Shown: positions 1-12,221, counted from the stretch's first letter. The stretch: DNA of 64,000 bases from Methylobacterium sp. 10 (GCF_000519085.1 NZ_KI912577.1:3218035-3282034); one strand, 5' to 3'. Numbers and translations: made by a program. Notes: generated by a model from the letters alone, not told the origin.

Positions 1-2836
1 GGAAGTTCGCCTTGATCGTGCCGGTGATGACGTCCACCGACGGACGCTGCGTCGCCATGATGAGGTGGATGCCGGCCGCACGCGCCATCTGCGCCAGGCG
101 CTGGATCGCGCCTTCGATGTCCTTGCCCGCCACCATCATCAGGTCGGCCATCTCGTCGACCACGATCACGATGTAGGGCAGCGCAGAGAGATCCATCTCC
201 TCCGTCTCGAACACCGCCTCGCCGGTCTCGCGGTCGAAGCCGGTATGGACCGCCCGGGTCAGGATCTCGCCCCGGCCACGAGCCTCCGCCAGCCGCGCAT
301 TGAAACCGTCGATGTTGCGCACACCGACCTTCGACATCTTCTTGTAGCGCTCCTCCATCTCGCGCACGGCCCATTTGAGGGCGATGACCGCCTTCTTCGG
401 GTCGGTGACCACGGGGGAAAGCAGGTGCGGGATGCCGTCATAGACGGAGAGTTCCAGCATCTTCGGGTCCACCATGATCAGGCGGCACTCTTCCGGCTTC
501 ATCCGGTAGAGCAGCGACAGGATCATCGTGTTGATCGCCACCGACTTGCCCGAGCCCGTGGTGCCGGCCACCAGCAGGTGGGGCATCTTGGCGAGATCGG
601 CGATGATCGGCTCACCCCCGATGTTCTTGCCGAGGCAGAGGGCCAGCTTGTGCTTGCTGATGCAGAAATCGGCCGAGGCGAGGAGCTCGCGCAGATAGAC
701 GGTCTCGCGGGTCTCGTTGGGCAGTTCGATGCCGATGACGTTGCGGCCGGGAACCACCGCCACGCGGGCCGAGACCGCCGACATGGAGCGGGCGATGTCG
801 TCCGACAGGCCGATGACGCGGCTCGACTTGGTACCGGGGGCCGGCTCCAGCTCGTAGAGGGTCACCACCGGGCCGGGACGCACGGCGAGGATGTCGCCAC
901 GCACGCCGAAATCCTGCACCGTCTGCTGGAGGTTCAATGCGTTCTGCTCGAGTACGTCGGCATCGACCTCCTCGGTGCCGGTGAGCGGCGGCTCGGCCAG
1001 GAGTTCGAGCGAGGGGTGCTCGTAATCCTCGTTCTCCACCAGCGACATCGGCGTGTGCCGGCCGGCCGGGATCAGGGTGGCGCGGGGCTCGGGGAAGATC
1101 GCGCGGGACGGAGACGGGGCAGGCGGCGGGGCAGGCAGGGCGAGGACGGGAGCCGGGGCTTCCTCCATCTCGACGGGCGCAGCAGCTTCGGAGACGGCCG
1201 GCGCTTCCGCCACAAGAGGCTCGGGCTCCGGAGTCGGGGCGGCGGCCTTTGGATTGCGCAACAGGACCGGGCGCGGCGGCAGCGGCGTGAAGACCGGAGT
1301 GGCCCTGGCAGGGGAGGGGGCCTGGATGGGAGAGGTTTGCGCGATGTTGGCGTCCATCACGGGAGCGTCCGCGAGGGGGGGCTGCGTCAGGAGAGTTTGC
1401 ATCACGGGAGCCTGCGCCACCGGGGCGGCGGGCATGCGGGCCGGACGGATCGCCGCGCGGGCGGCCATGGCAGAGACGGCAACCGAACGCTGGGGGGCCG
1501 GCCCGGTCTGCTCGATGACGAGAGCCAGGGTGGCCGCCTCGGCGACTTCGGCGACGCGGTCCTCGTGGCTCGGCTCGTCCCTGACGGGCGCGGACTGGCC
1601 GTTATGTTGGCCGTTATCCTGGCCGTTGGCGGGCAGGGGCGCGCCGCCACGGTCGAACCGCATCAGCCGGTCGAGGACGTAGACGGGGCTGGGCGGCAGC
1701 GGGCGCAGGAGCGAGATGTCCACGGGCGGCGAGACCGTGAAGCCTGAGGTCTCGTTCTCCTGCGCACTCATCGGGGCCAGATCCGGCACCGGGGCAAGCT
1801 CCGACACCGGAGAAACCTCCGGCACGGACGGAGCCGAAGCCTCGGCGGAATCGGCCTGGATCGCCGACCACGTCTCCACGGCCGTCGAATCCTCGCCGTC
1901 GAACCAGGCGCGCATGGCGGCCCAGTCCGGGACCTCGGTCCAGTCGCGGTCGACGGGCAGCGGGGCCGGCTCGGCGGCGAGGATCGGCTCGCTCACCGAT
2001 GCGGGGATGGGCAGCGGCTCCTCGACGATGGCGGCGAGGACGGCTTGCGGCCGGCGGTCGGGCGAGCGGAAGAAGCGCACGCCGGGCGGCGGGGTATAGG
2101 GCTGGCGCCACAGGGGCTGGGGCGGCTCGGGGGGGATCGCGGCGAGAAGCGCGGCCTCGGCCGCCTCCTGGGCGGCACGCTCCGCTTCCGCGGCGGCGAG
2201 GGCGGCGCGTTCGGCGGCCTGCCGCGCCTCGTCCTCGGCCTGCCGCGCGGCGCGGACCTGCTCCTCCTGCGCCAGGCGCTCGGCATCGAGCGCCCGCTGG
2301 CGGCGCTCCTGCAGTACCGGATCGGGGGTGCGGGTGTAGCGCACCGCCGGGGCGTCCGGCTCGGGCGCGGAATGGGCCGGCGCGTCGTAGCCCTCCGGCG
2401 TGATCGAAGCGGGGCGGCGCGGCGAGCGGATCAGCACGCGCGGGCTCGATGCGCCGTGGTCGATCCGGCTTTCGCCTGTCGAGTCCAGGGCCGCGATGCC
2501 CGAAGAGCGGGCGAGATCGGGAGTGGCGCGGTCGTCGAAGACGTGGTCCGGCCAGGCCTGCGCCTCGGCCCACTCGCCCTGCTCCAGCCAAGGCTGGGGC
2601 TGGGGAGCGGGGGCGTCGTGCACCATGTCCCTGGGGGCCGTGAGCCAGGATTGCACGGGGCGCGGCGAGACCAGGCTAGGGCGCTGGGGCGGTCCGGCGA
2701 GGCGCCGGGTCAGGCTTGCGCGTAGGCTGATCAGCCTGTGCGCGAGGGCGCCCAAGGTCAGGCCGGGGCGGTCGCCGCCGCGTCCGGGCCGGGAGGGATC
2801 ACGATGAGAATAGGGAGGCCGTCCCGATGCGCGCAT
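1..2836 (-). CDS. ftsK: DNA translocase FtsK (C-terminal end outside window)
   Basis: Hexameric ATPase that pumps chromosomal DNA through the division septum. The frame is open from an ATG at 2836 to the left edge, giving 945 residues with the C-terminus missing. Residues 1 to about 600 are Pro/Ala-rich with an Ala/Glu/Arg-rich helical stretch and no obvious transmembrane segment. The motor follows: Walker A GTTGSGKS near residue 757 and Walker [14 protein letters not shown] near 890, then the FtsK-typical [19 protein letters not shown] at the edge. The gamma DNA-reading domain must lie outside the window. Most FtsK proteins start with four membrane helices; here they are absent, so this is either a soluble paralogue (SpoIIIE/FtsK-like) or the start lies elsewhere; the frame stays open upstream to a stop near 3038 but shows no hydrophobic region. 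Identity of the motor is certain. Confidence 0.93.
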   Translation of the reverse strand, partial: MRASGRPPYSHRDPSRPGRGGDRPGLTLGALAHRLISLRASLTRRLAGPPQRPSLVSPRPVQSWLTAPRDMVHDAPAPQPQPWLEQGEWAEAQAWPDHVFDDRATPDLARSSGIAALDSTGESRIDHGASSPRVLIRSPRRPASITPEGYDAPAHSAPEPDAPAVRYTRTPDPVLQERRQRALDAERLAQEEQVRAARQAEDEARQAAERAALAAAEAERAAQEAAEAALLAAIPPEPPQPLWRQPYTPPPGVRFFRSPDRRPQAVLAAIVEEPLPIPASVSEPILAAEPAPLPVDRDWTEVPDWAAMRAWFDGEDSTAVETWSAIQADSAEASAPSVPEVSPVSELAPVPDLAPMSAQENETSGFTVSPPVDISLLRPLPPSPVYVLDRLMRFDRGGAPLPANGQDNGQHNGQSAPVRDEPSHEDRVAEVAEAATLALVIEQTGPAPQRSVAVSAMAARAAIRPARMPAAPVAQAPVMQTLLTQPPLADAPVMDANIAQTSPIQAPSPARATPVFTPLPPRPVLLRNPKAAAPTPEPEPLVAEAPAVSEAAAPVEMEEAPAPVLALPAPPPAPSPSRAIFPEPRATLIPAGRHTPMSLVENEDYEHPSLELLAEPPLTGTEEVDADVLEQNALNLQQTVQDFGVRGDILAVRPGPVVTLYELEPAPGTKSSRVIGLSDDIARSMSAVSARVAVVPGRNVIGIELPNETRETVYLRELLASADFCISKHKLALCLGKNIGGEPIIADLAKMPHLLVAGTTGSGKSVAINTMILSLLYRMKPEECRLIMVDPKMLELSVYDGIPHLLSPVVTDPKKAVIALKWAVREMEERYKKMSKVGVRNIDGFNARLAEARGRGEILTRAVHTGFDRETGEAVFETEEMDLSALPYIVIVVDEMADLMMVAGKDIEGAIQRLAQMARAAGIHLIMATQRPSVDVITGTIKANF

Positions 2837-3124
2837 GATGCTCTGGATTGACTCGAAGGGTACGGGTCCGCGTCCTCGACAGGAGCGGTTCTTCCCCACG
2901 CTAGGGCCAACGTCGTTAACAGACGCTTGCCCGCATGCCGCGAAGTGTCGGATCTCCGAAGACCGGGAGCGCCCGCCTCCCCCTGGAGCACCGGCGCGTA
3001 ACGGGTTAGATGAGGGAACCCGATGAAGCGTCTCGGATCACACGGGTTTCCCTCGGCGGACCCTGCCCGCTTAGCCCCGCGCGCTGCGGACGCTGCGTCA
3101 CCCTTGCGAGAGGCACCCCGCCCC

Positions 3125-5182
<2,058 letters not shown>

Positions 5183-5249
5183 CCGACACAGTCCCGTCCG
5201 ATTATGCCACTATGAGCCCGAGTCGGGGTGGCCAGTCGGAGACCGACCG

Positions 5250-5477
5250 ATGCAAAGCTACAACGTGTTCTGCCTGAAGAGCGTCAGCGGCCTGTGCTGC
5301 GCGGTGCCCGAGAGCCGCGCCGTGCCGAGCTTCCTCAGCGGACGGAACTGGGCGTTCAGCGGACGCCTGAGCGACGAGGCCGAGGCGCCGGCCGATTTCG
5401 ATGAGCGGGCCGCGACCACGGCGGTGCGCTTCAACGGCTTCTACCTCTTCGAGACCATGGATCGGCGCTTCAACTGA
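5250..5477 (+). CDS. Small hypothetical protein
   Basis: A 75-residue frame from ATG with a GGAG motif about 9 bases upstream, ending just before the PilZ gene. The product begins MQSYNVFCLKSVSGLCCAVP, has three cysteines near the N-terminus and no clear hydrophobic segment or known motif. Codon use has the strong third-position GC of the neighbours. The 68-bp gap after nadE and the 90-bp gap before the PilZ gene leave room for its own transcript. I do not recognise the family; coding status rests on the ribosome site and codon bias. Confidence 0.55.
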   Translation: MQSYNVFCLKSVSGLCCAVPESRAVPSFLSGRNWAFSGRLSDEAEAPADFDERAATTAVRFNGFYLFETMDRRFN

Positions 5478-5567
5478 GCGGACTCGTCCATCGCGGCGAT
5501 CTTTCCTTAAGAAGCGTCATGCGAGGGTCCGGCCGGTCGCACCAAGCGGAGTCGGAGGCCGACCGTC

Positions 5568-5957
5568 ATGTCGGACAAACGCAAGGAAGCGCGGCAGAGG
5601 ACGTTCCTCAAGGGCCGCATCATCTTCAACAACGGCGCGTCGAGCATGGATTGCCTCGTGCGCGACCTGTCGTCGGTCGGCGCGCGCCTCGCGCTGACGG
5701 AGACCGCGACCCTTCCGGATCTGTTCGACCTGTTCATCCCCCAGAAGGAGCGGACCTATCGAGCGAGTCTTCGCTGGCGCCGCACCGACGGCATCGGCGT
5801 CGCCTTCGTGGACGAAACGGCGGCCGCCGCTCCGGTGCCGCTGGCCGAGCCGGGCGCGATGCTGGCCCTGATCCAACGCATCGGCGAACTCGAAGCCGAG
5901 AACGCCGTCCTGCGCCGGCTCGTCGCCGCGACGCCGGCCCCCGCCGGTCCCGACTGA
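5568..5957 (+). CDS. PilZ domain protein
   Basis: A 129-residue single-domain PilZ protein, a likely cyclic-di-GMP receptor. The two binding motifs are visible: RKEARQR at residues 5-11 (RxxxR type) and DLSSVGA near residues 33-39 (D/NxSxxG). The predicted beta barrel runs to about residue 90 and is followed by a short helical tail (LIQRIGELEAENAVLRRLV) that may dimerise as a coiled coil. It is a free-standing protein, so it would act through a partner not visible here. It converges on the HIT gene with one base between stops. Confidence 0.85.
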   Translation: MSDKRKEARQRTFLKGRIIFNNGASSMDCLVRDLSSVGARLALTETATLPDLFDLFIPQKERTYRASLRWRRTDGIGVAFVDETAAAAPVPLAEPGAMLALIQRIGELEAENAVLRRLVAATPAPAGPD

Positions 5958-5958
5958 C

Positions 5959-6405
5959 TCACGCGCCGTCCAGCGCCGCCCGGATCTGGGCCGCATGGAT
6001 GCCGAGAAGATCCTGGTCGGCCATCTTGCCCGTGTGCCGGCCCAGGGCCACGCCGTCGAACCGGGGGACGACGTGGACGTGGAGGTGGAACACCGTCTGC
6101 CCGCCGGCCGCCTCGTTGTACTGGAAGACCGTGAGACCATCGGCGGAGAAGGCGGTCTTCACCGCGCGGGCCACCCTTTGCACCGTGGCGGCGACGGCGG
6201 CCAGGGATGCGGGGTCGGCATCGAGGAGGCCGCGGGCCGGCGCCTTGGGGATCACCAGGGTATGGCCCGGCCCCTGGGGCATCACGTCCATGAAGGCCAG
6301 GGTGTGCTCGTCCTCGTAGACCTTATGGGCGGGGATCTCGCCGCGCAGGATCTTGGCGAAGACGTTCTGCGGATCGTACTGCGCAGCTTCGGCGTTTGAG
6401 GACAT
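5959..6405 (-). CDS. HIT family nucleotide hydrolase
   Basis: A 148-residue histidine-triad protein (HINT/Fhit superfamily), a cytosolic hydrolase of nucleotide phosphoramidates or dinucleotides. The signature HLHVHVVPR gives the H-x-H-x-H-x-x triad near residue 100, and the N-terminal [18 protein letters not shown] and TLVIPKAP are typical of bacterial HINT proteins. I start at ATG 6405 ([16 protein letters not shown]); the longer open frame to 6537 is Arg-rich and overlaps the promoter of the CDF gene. It is divergent from that gene with about 115 bp between starts. Physiological substrate unknown. Confidence 0.9.
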   Translation of the reverse strand: MSSNAEAAQYDPQNVFAKILRGEIPAHKVYEDEHTLAFMDVMPQGPGHTLVIPKAPARGLLDADPASLAAVAATVQRVARAVKTAFSADGLTVFQYNEAAGGQTVFHLHVHVVPRFDGVALGRHTGKMADQDLLGIHAAQIRAALDGA

Positions 6406-6520
6406 CGGGGCCGGTCTCCATCGCGGATGTTCGTCTGCGGATTTCCGGCCGGACCTTGCACAGACTGGCCCCCGGCGTCCACGGCGCGCGGGCCGTCCCT
6501 TTCGAGAGAGCTTCGCCGGC

Positions 6521-7465
6521 ATGGCGCATGAAAGCAACGGCGCGATCTATACCGCCGCGGGAGCCAACCTCGCCATCGCGGCGGCGAAGTTCGTGGGCGC
6601 GTTCTTCACCGGATCCTCGGCCATGCTGGCCGAGGGCGTCCATTCCCTGGTGGACACGGCCAACCAGATCCTCCTCCTCGTCGGCCTGTCGCGGGCGAAG
6701 AAGCCGGCGGATGCGCGCTTCCCCTTCGGCTACGGCCGGGAGGTCTATTTCTACGCCTTCATCGTCGCGCTGTTCATCTTCCTCGGCGGCGGCGCCTTCG
6801 CGGTCTACGAGGGCATCCACAAGATCCACTACCCGGAGGCCTCCGCCGACGCGGTGATCTTCGGCCGCACCATTCCGGGCTTCTGGGTCAACCTCTCGAT
6901 CCTCGGCTTCGCCGTGCTGGCCGAGGGCTATTCCTGCGCCGTCGCCCTCAAGGCGTTCTGGGCCGAGAAGGGCGACCGGGAGGCGATCACCGCGATCCGC
7001 CGGAGCAAGGACCCGGCCCTGTTCACGGTCCTCATCGAGGACGTCGCCGCCCTCCTCGGGCTGATGGTGGCCCTGGCCGGCGTGATCCTCGCCGAATGGC
7101 TGAAGATGCCCAGCCTCGACGGCTGGTCGTCCATCGGCATCGGCGCGATCCTGATCGGGATGGCGCTGTTCCTGATGATCGAGACCCACGGCCTCCTGGT
7201 CGGCGAGGCGGCGGCCCCAGAGACCGTGGCCGCCATCGAGGAGACGGTGCGGACGGAGCCCGGCGTTAGCCACGTCAATGCGGTGCTGACCCAGCATCTC
7301 GGCCCCTCCGACATCCTGGTGAATGTCAGCCTCGACATGGAGGACGACCTCAAGGCCGGGGAGGTCGAGGCCATGGTCGGCCGTCTCGATGCCCGGCTGA
7401 AGGCGCAGAACCCGGCGGTGAAGCGGGTCTTTATCGAGATCCAGGCCAGGGACTCCGCCGTCTGA
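6521..7465 (+). CDS. Cation diffusion facilitator transporter
   Basis: Inner-membrane proton-coupled exporter of divalent metals (Zn, Co, Cd, Mn or Fe class). 314 residues starting at an ATG preceded by GAGAGAG. The first helix pair carries the CDF signature [16 protein letters not shown] with the HSxxD metal site, and a later helix has [13 protein letters not shown], where the usual HxxxD-type second site is replaced by an E-D arrangement. Four to six hydrophobic segments are followed by a cytoplasmic C-terminal domain of about 85 residues. Metal choice cannot be read from the sequence. It converges on the peroxidase gene with only 3 bp between stops. Confidence 0.9.
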   Translation: MAHESNGAIYTAAGANLAIAAAKFVGAFFTGSSAMLAEGVHSLVDTANQILLLVGLSRAKKPADARFPFGYGREVYFYAFIVALFIFLGGGAFAVYEGIHKIHYPEASADAVIFGRTIPGFWVNLSILGFAVLAEGYSCAVALKAFWAEKGDREAITAIRRSKDPALFTVLIEDVAALLGLMVALAGVILAEWLKMPSLDGWSSIGIGAILIGMALFLMIETHGLLVGEAAAPETVAAIEETVRTEPGVSHVNAVLTQHLGPSDILVNVSLDMEDDLKAGEVEAMVGRLDARLKAQNPAVKRVFIEIQARDSAV

Positions 7466-7468
7466 CGC

Positions 7469-7957
7469 TCAGCGTCCGGCCAGGGCTTCCGAGATGTCGC
7501 CTTCGAGATCCGCCGGCTTGGCGGTGGGCGGGTAGCGGCCGATGACCCTGCCGTCGCGGCCCACCAGGAACTTGGTGAAGTTCCACTTGATGCCCTTGGT
7601 GCCGAGGAGACCGGGCTTCTCCTGTTTCAGATGGGCGAAGACCGGGTCGGTGCCGGCCCCGTTCACCTCCACCTTGGCGAGGACGGGAAAACTGACGTCG
7701 TAGGTCAGGCTGCAGAACTGCGCGATCTCCCCGGCATCGCCCGGCTCCTGGGCGCCGAACTGGTTGCAGGGGAAACCAAGCACCACGAGTCCGTCCTCGC
7801 GGTGCTTGCGCCAGAGGGCCTCCAGCCCCTCGTATTGCGGGGTGAAGCCGCATTTCGAGGCGGTGTTGACCACGAGCACGACCTGTCCCCGGTGCTGATC
7901 CAGGGGATAGGGCGTGCCGTCGGCGGCCTTGGGCGTGAAATCGAACAGGCTGGTCAT
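7469..7957 (-). CDS. Glutathione peroxidase family protein
   Basis: Thiol peroxidase of the GPx fold, reducing hydrogen and lipid peroxides, in bacteria usually with thioredoxin. 162 residues. The active-site block VLVVNTASKCGFTPQY has the peroxidatic Cys (cysteine, not selenocysteine), with GFPCNQFGAQEPG giving the Gln and WNFTKFLVGRDG the Trp of the catalytic tetrad. It is the last gene of a minus-strand operon and its ATG overlaps the stop of the M20 gene by 4 bases, so the two are probably translationally coupled. Confidence 0.93.
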   Translation of the reverse strand: MTSLFDFTPKAADGTPYPLDQHRGQVVLVVNTASKCGFTPQYEGLEALWRKHREDGLVVLGFPCNQFGAQEPGDAGEIAQFCSLTYDVSFPVLAKVEVNGAGTDPVFAHLKQEKPGLLGTKGIKWNFTKFLVGRDGRVIGRYPPTAKPADLEGDISEALAGR

Positions 7958-9114
7958 GCAGCGGTGCGCTTCTCGACGAGGCGGGCGAGGTAGGAGCTGC
8001 CCAGGGGGATGATGCTGTCGTCGAAATCGAAGGCGGCGTTGTGCAGGCCCGGCCCCGGCGTCGCGCCGATCCAGGCATAGGCGCCGGGCACCACCCTCAG
8101 CATGTCGGCGAAATCCTCGCTGCCCATGCGCGGCACCGTGTCGTCGTCGACGTCCTCGGACCCGAAGATCTCGCGGGCGATCTCGGCCGCCGCGGCGGCA
8201 TGGGCTGCGCTGTTTTCCAGCACCGAGAACACGTCGCGGATCTCCACGTCGATCTCGACCCCGTGGGCGAGGGCGATGCCCTTGGCCACCTCTCGGATGC
8301 GGCGCGAGACGAGCGTGCGCACGCCCGCATCGAAGGTCCGTACCGTGCCGGCGAGATGGGCGCCCTCGGGAATGACGTTATAGGCCGCGCCCGCATGGAT
8401 CTGGGTCACCGAGAGCACCGCGCTCTTCAGCGGGTCGGCATTGCGCGAGACGATGGATTGCAGCGCCTGGACAAGGGCCGAGGCCGCCACGATGGAATCG
8501 AGACCGCGATGCGGTTCGGCCGCGTGGGCGCCGCGCCCGGTGATGCGGATATCGAAGAAGTCCGCCGCCGCCATCATCGGGCCGGGGCGGATCTTGAGCT
8601 TGCCGTGCGGGCCGCTGGGGGTGTTGTGGAGCCCGTAGATCTCGTCGCAGGGGAAGCGTGCGAACAGACCGTCGGCGAGCATGGCGCGGGCGCCGCCGAG
8701 CCCTTCCTCCGCCGGCTGGAACACGAAGAGGGCAGTCCCGTCGAAATCCCGCGTCTCGGCAAGATAGCGGGCCGCGCCGAGCAGCATGGTGGTGTGGCCG
8801 TCATGGCCGCAGGCGTGCATCTTGCCCGGAATGGTGGAGCGGTGGGGGAGGTTGGTCTCCTCCTCGATCGGCAGCGCGTCCATTTCCGCCCGCAGCCCGA
8901 TACGGCGGCCATTGGCCGTGCGCCCCTGCAACACGCCGACCACGCCGGTTCCCCCGAGCCCTCGATGAACCTCGATACCGTAGCGCTGCAGCTCCTCAGC
9001 CACGAGGTTCGAGGTCCGCACCTCCTCGAACCCGATCTCGGGATGGGCATGGATGTCCCGGCGGATCGCCGTGAGGTCGTCGGCGAAGGCCTTGATACGG
9101 TCGATCGGGCTCAT
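7954..9114 (-). CDS. M20 family amidohydrolase (hippurate/N-acyl amino acid hydrolase)
   Basis: Zinc peptidase-like hydrolase that removes acyl groups from amino acids or related amides. 386 residues, the normal length for the M20D family. Metal ligands are visible in MHACGHDGHTTMLLGAA, PAEEGLGGARAML and the late MGSEDFADML; the dimerisation domain starts near GRGAHAAEPHRGLDSI. The first residues IRRDIHAHPEIGFEE are typical. Its start overlaps the upstream DUF482 stop (ATGA) and its stop overlaps the peroxidase start, so three genes form one translationally coupled operon. The substrate is not predictable from sequence; hippurate, N-acetyl amino acids and auxin conjugates are family examples. 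Confidence 0.9.
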   Translation of the reverse strand: MSPIDRIKAFADDLTAIRRDIHAHPEIGFEEVRTSNLVAEELQRYGIEVHRGLGGTGVVGVLQGRTANGRRIGLRAEMDALPIEEETNLPHRSTIPGKMHACGHDGHTTMLLGAARYLAETRDFDGTALFVFQPAEEGLGGARAMLADGLFARFPCDEIYGLHNTPSGPHGKLKIRPGPMMAAADFFDIRITGRGAHAAEPHRGLDSIVAASALVQALQSIVSRNADPLKSAVLSVTQIHAGAAYNVIPEGAHLAGTVRTFDAGVRTLVSRRIREVAKGIALAHGVEIDVEIRDVFSVLENSAAHAAAAAEIAREIFGSEDVDDDTVPRMGSEDFADMLRVVPGAYAWIGATPGPGLHNAAFDFDDSIIPLGSSYLARLVEKRTAA

Positions 9115-10370
9115 GGGCGCTCTTCGTCCTCTTGGGTCTCGGGATCGGCTATCATGCAGTCCCGGCGAAACGGCGTCATCTCGCCAAGCACCGAGGCCGC
9201 CTCGAGCACGTGGTCGCGCTCGCGGCGGAGATAATCGGCGACCGCCCGGCGCAGGGCGGGATCGGCGATGTCGTGGGCCGAATGCATCAGCACCGGCCGG
9301 TAGCCGCGGGTGAGCTTGTGCTCTCCCTGCGCCCCGGCCTCGACGCGCTTCAGCCCATGCCGGATCGCGTAATCGATAGCCTGATAGTAGCAGACCTCGA
9401 AATGCAGGAACGGGTGATCCTCGTTGCAACCCCAGTTGCGCCCGTAGAGCGCCACGTCGCCGATGAAGTTGATGGCGCCGGCGACATAGCGGCCCTCGCG
9501 CTTGGCCATGATGAGCAGGATGCGCTCCGGCATCCGCTCGCCGATGAGGCCGAAGAACTGGCGGTTGAGGTAGGGCCGGCCCCATTTGCGGGCGCCGGTA
9601 TCGGCGTAGAACTCGTAGAACGCATCCCAATGGGCCGGCGTCAGGTCGGCGCCGGTGATGTGCTCGATGGTGATGCCCTGGCTCAGGGCGTCGCGGCGCT
9701 CGCGCCGGATCGCCTTGCGCTTGCGCGAGGAGAGCGCCCCGAGGAAATCCTCGAACGCGGCATAGCCGGCATTGTCCCAGTGGAACTGCTGGTCGAGCCG
9801 CTGGAGAAGCCCCAGCGCGCCGGCCTGCTCCCATTCCCGCTCCTGCATGAAGGTGACGTGGATCGAGGAGGCCTTGGTCTCCGCCCGGAGCGCACGCAAT
9901 CCGGCGATCAGCGCGGAGGCGGCCTCGGTCACGTCCTGGCCCGGCGCGATGAGGAAGCGCGGGCCGGTGACCGGCGTGAACGGCACGCTGACCTGGAGCT
10001 TGGGGTAATACGCCCCGCCCGCGCGCTCGTAGGCATCGGCCCAGCCATGGTCGAACACGTATTCGCCCTGGCTGTGCGACTTGAGATAGCAGGGCGCGAC
10101 CCCGACGAGCCGCCCCTCGCGCTCCACCGCCACATGCAGGGGCAGCCACCCGGTCCTGCGCGAGACGCAGCCCGAATCCTCCAGGGCCGAGAGGAAGGCG
10201 TGCGAGACGAAGGGATTGTGGGTCTCGTCCCCCGCCGCCAGGGTCTCTGGCGACGTGGCGCAGGCATCCCACTCCGCCGCCGGGATCTCGGCGAGGCCGG
10301 TGACCGCGCGCACCTGCAGGGTCGGTGCGGGATCCAGCTCTGGCTCGGCTACCGGTCCGGTCTTTTCCAT
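9111..10370 (-). CDS. DUF482 GNAT-fold protein (COG3146)
   Basis: 419-residue protein of the DUF482 family, a double-GNAT fold related to FemX/peptidoglycan bridge acyltransferases; its reaction is not established. Recognisable blocks are HNPFVSHAFLSALEDSGCV, HSQGEYVFDHGWADAYERAG, YYPKLQVSVPFTPVTG and the conserved late FHFEVCYYQAIDYAI-like segment. No signal peptide or membrane segment. First gene of the DUF482/M20/glutathione peroxidase operon. The pairing with an amidohydrolase could mean the two act on the same acylated amino compound, but that is only inferred from overlap of the reading frames. Confidence 0.82.
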   Translation of the reverse strand: MEKTGPVAEPELDPAPTLQVRAVTGLAEIPAAEWDACATSPETLAAGDETHNPFVSHAFLSALEDSGCVSRRTGWLPLHVAVEREGRLVGVAPCYLKSHSQGEYVFDHGWADAYERAGGAYYPKLQVSVPFTPVTGPRFLIAPGQDVTEAASALIAGLRALRAETKASSIHVTFMQEREWEQAGALGLLQRLDQQFHWDNAGYAAFEDFLGALSSRKRKAIRRERRDALSQGITIEHITGADLTPAHWDAFYEFYADTGARKWGRPYLNRQFFGLIGERMPERILLIMAKREGRYVAGAINFIGDVALYGRNWGCNEDHPFLHFEVCYYQAIDYAIRHGLKRVEAGAQGEHKLTRGYRPVLMHSAHDIADPALRRAVADYLRRERDHVLEAASVLGEMTPFRRDCMIADPETQEDEERP

Positions 10371-10528
10371 GACCGCAATCTAACCCTGTCGGGCGAGGGG
10401 ACAAGCGCGCGGTGCGGACGCAGACACCAGTGACCTCCGGAGTCCGATCCCGGCGAACGCCGCCCTTGCGGCTCGAATGGCCTTGGATGAACAATGACGG
10501 CAACGATTCCCGAGGAGGGATGAGATAG

Positions 10529-10936
10529 ATGGGACCGACGGCTCTCGATGTCCGCCCCGGCAGCGAAAGGCGGACACCGCCGGATGATTTCGCCGACGAT
10601 GTCCTGATCGAGATGGCCAATCTCGACGAACAGGACACCAACGTCCCCGGCACGATCTTCGTTTCGACGGCGCTGGGTTCGAACGGCCCTCGGGTGAAAT
10701 GGTATCCCGACCGTGCCGGTCGCGACCTGCCCTGCCTGATCGTGTCCATCGGAGCCGATCCGAAGGTGCGCGACGATTTCTTGCCCAAGGGCGCTTCCCG
10801 CCTGGCGAGACCGCGCGTGATCGCATGGGTGCGGCTCAACCACGTCGCGCTGCTGCGATTCTGGACCGATGGCGCATCCTGGAACCGCCGCGAGGTCACG
10901 GCCTTCCTCGACGGACTTGTCCCCATGCCGAAATAG
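10529..10936 (+). CDS. Hypothetical protein
   Basis: 135 residues from an ATG preceded by GAGGAGGGATGAG. Acidic N-terminal third, then a mixed alpha/beta region containing RVKWYPDRAGRDLPCLIVSIG and RVIAWVRLNHVALLRFW. No transmembrane segment or catalytic motif that I recognise. Divergent from the DUF482 gene with about 160 bp between starts. Third-position GC is as high as in the neighbours, supporting a real gene. Family not recognised. Confidence 0.65.
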   Translation: MGPTALDVRPGSERRTPPDDFADDVLIEMANLDEQDTNVPGTIFVSTALGSNGPRVKWYPDRAGRDLPCLIVSIGADPKVRDDFLPKGASRLARPRVIAWVRLNHVALLRFWTDGASWNRREVTAFLDGLVPMPK

Positions 10937-10992
10937 ACTGTCGGCCCTCGCATCGTCTTTGCACGGGAAGACAGCCCCCATCAGGCCGATCC

Positions 10993-11745
10993 TCAGGGCC
11001 GAAACCCCTCGAACACCATCTGGTCGGCATGCTCGTGCGCGCGCTTCCGCTGGTCGGGATTGCGCACCGTCCAGGTCATCAGCGGCATCCGGCCGAGATG
11101 GCGGCAGAGATAGGTGGCGGCGCAGGGCAGGTCGTCCACCCGCCAGGACAGGAAGTCGGGGCGGCTCGCCCCGAGATGCAGCAGGTCCGAGAGCGAGCGC
11201 CGCAGGCTCTCCGGCATCAGCGCATAGGCCGGATCATCCTGGGCGGTCTCGCCGACGATTCCGCGCGGGATGTCCGGCGCGAGACCGGCGAAGGCCTCGA
11301 TCAGCACCGGGTCGAAGGACTTCACCGCCACCGGGCCGTCATACCCTGAGACGATGGCGGCCACGCGCTCGACCAGGCGCAGGTCGCCGGTGAAGCGCGA
11401 CTTGACCTCGACCACGAGGGGCACCCGGCCGGCGATGGCGGCGAGGGTGTCGGGCAGGGTGGGGATCGTCTCGGGCGAGCCGGCCACCGCCAGGGATCGC
11501 AGGGCGTCCGCCCGCATCTCGGCCACGAGGGCGACGGCGCCGGTGAGGCGCCCCAGGGCCTCGTCGTGGAACACCATGGCCTCGCCGTCGGCGCTGAGCT
11601 GCACGTCGCACTCGATGGCATAGCCGTCGGCGATGGCGGCCTTTGCCGACGCCAGGGTGTTCTCGGGGATGCCGGCGGCCCGGTCGTGCAGGCCGCGATG
11701 GGCGATGGGCGTCGCGGTAAGCCAGGCGGGGGCGTTCGACCCCAT
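10993..11745 (-). CDS. Glycerophosphodiester phosphodiesterase
   Basis: Hydrolyses glycerophosphodiesters from phospholipid turnover to glycerol-3-phosphate and an alcohol. 250 residues, TIM-barrel GDPD family of the cytoplasmic UgpQ type (no signal peptide). The N-terminal AHRGLHDRAAGIPENTLAS holds the HRG and ENT motifs, YAIECDVQLSADGEAMVFHD supplies the metal-binding E-x-D and H-D, and VVEVKSRF a further acidic ligand. I start at ATG 11745; a GTG at 11751 overlaps the RidA stop and is an alternative. It is downstream of, and probably co-transcribed with, the RidA gene. Confidence 0.9.
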   Translation of the reverse strand: MGSNAPAWLTATPIAHRGLHDRAAGIPENTLASAKAAIADGYAIECDVQLSADGEAMVFHDEALGRLTGAVALVAEMRADALRSLAVAGSPETIPTLPDTLAAIAGRVPLVVEVKSRFTGDLRLVERVAAIVSGYDGPVAVKSFDPVLIEAFAGLAPDIPRGIVGETAQDDPAYALMPESLRRSLSDLLHLGASRPDFLSWRVDDLPCAATYLCRHLGRMPLMTWTVRNPDQRKRAHEHADQMVFEGFRP

Positions 11746-11747
11746 CC

Positions 11748-12221
11748 TCACTTCACCTCGAACATCGCCTCGACCTCGACGGAGGCGTCGAGGGGCAGTT
11801 CGGCGACGCCCACGGTGGAACGGGCGTGCCGGCCGCGATCACCCAGGATCTCGACCATCAGGTCGGAGGCCCCGTTCATGATCCCGGCGAGGCCGGCGAA
11901 GGTCGGCACGGCATTGATGAAGCCGCCGAGGCGCAGGCATTGCACCACGCCGCGGTCGAGATCGCCCACGGCCGCCTGCACCTGAGCCAGCACGTTGAGG
12001 GCGCAGAGCCGGGCGGCGGCGATGCCGGCCTCCGGGGAGATCTCGGCGCCGAGCTTGCCCTTGTGGGCGTCGGCGAGCGTGCCGTCGGCGCCGAAGCAGA
12101 TCTGGCCGGAGATGATCACCAGATTGCCGGTGCGGATGAAGGGTACGTAGTTCGCCACCGGCGCCGCGGCTTTCGGCAGTACCAGGCCGAGGGCATCCAG
12201 GCGTTCCTTGACCGTGCTCAT
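11748..12221 (-). CDS. RidA family (YjgF/YER057c/UK114) protein
   Basis: 157-residue member of the RidA superfamily, which hydrolyses reactive enamine/imine intermediates made by PLP enzymes. Residues VPFIRTGNLVIISGQICF, ALNVLAQVQAAVGDLD and ARSTVGVAELPLDASVEVEAMFEV match the family, but it is longer than typical RidA (about 130) and lacks the exact C-terminal RxxV...LPxxxxVEIE of archetypal RidA, so it belongs to a RidA subfamily rather than RidA itself. Start at ATG 12221; the open frame upstream is Arg-rich. Faces away from argD. Confidence 0.87.
   Translation of the reverse strand: MSTVKERLDALGLVLPKAAAPVANYVPFIRTGNLVIISGQICFGADGTLADAHKGKLGAEISPEAGIAAARLCALNVLAQVQAAVGDLDRGVVQCLRLGGFINAVPTFAGLAGIMNGASDLMVEILGDRGRHARSTVGVAELPLDASVEVEAMFEVK

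Noticed and set aside
65-1747. 560-residue plus-strand open frame
   Set aside because: Antisense of ftsK; its product is His/Arg/Gly-rich with no domain, while the minus frame shows FtsK motifs.
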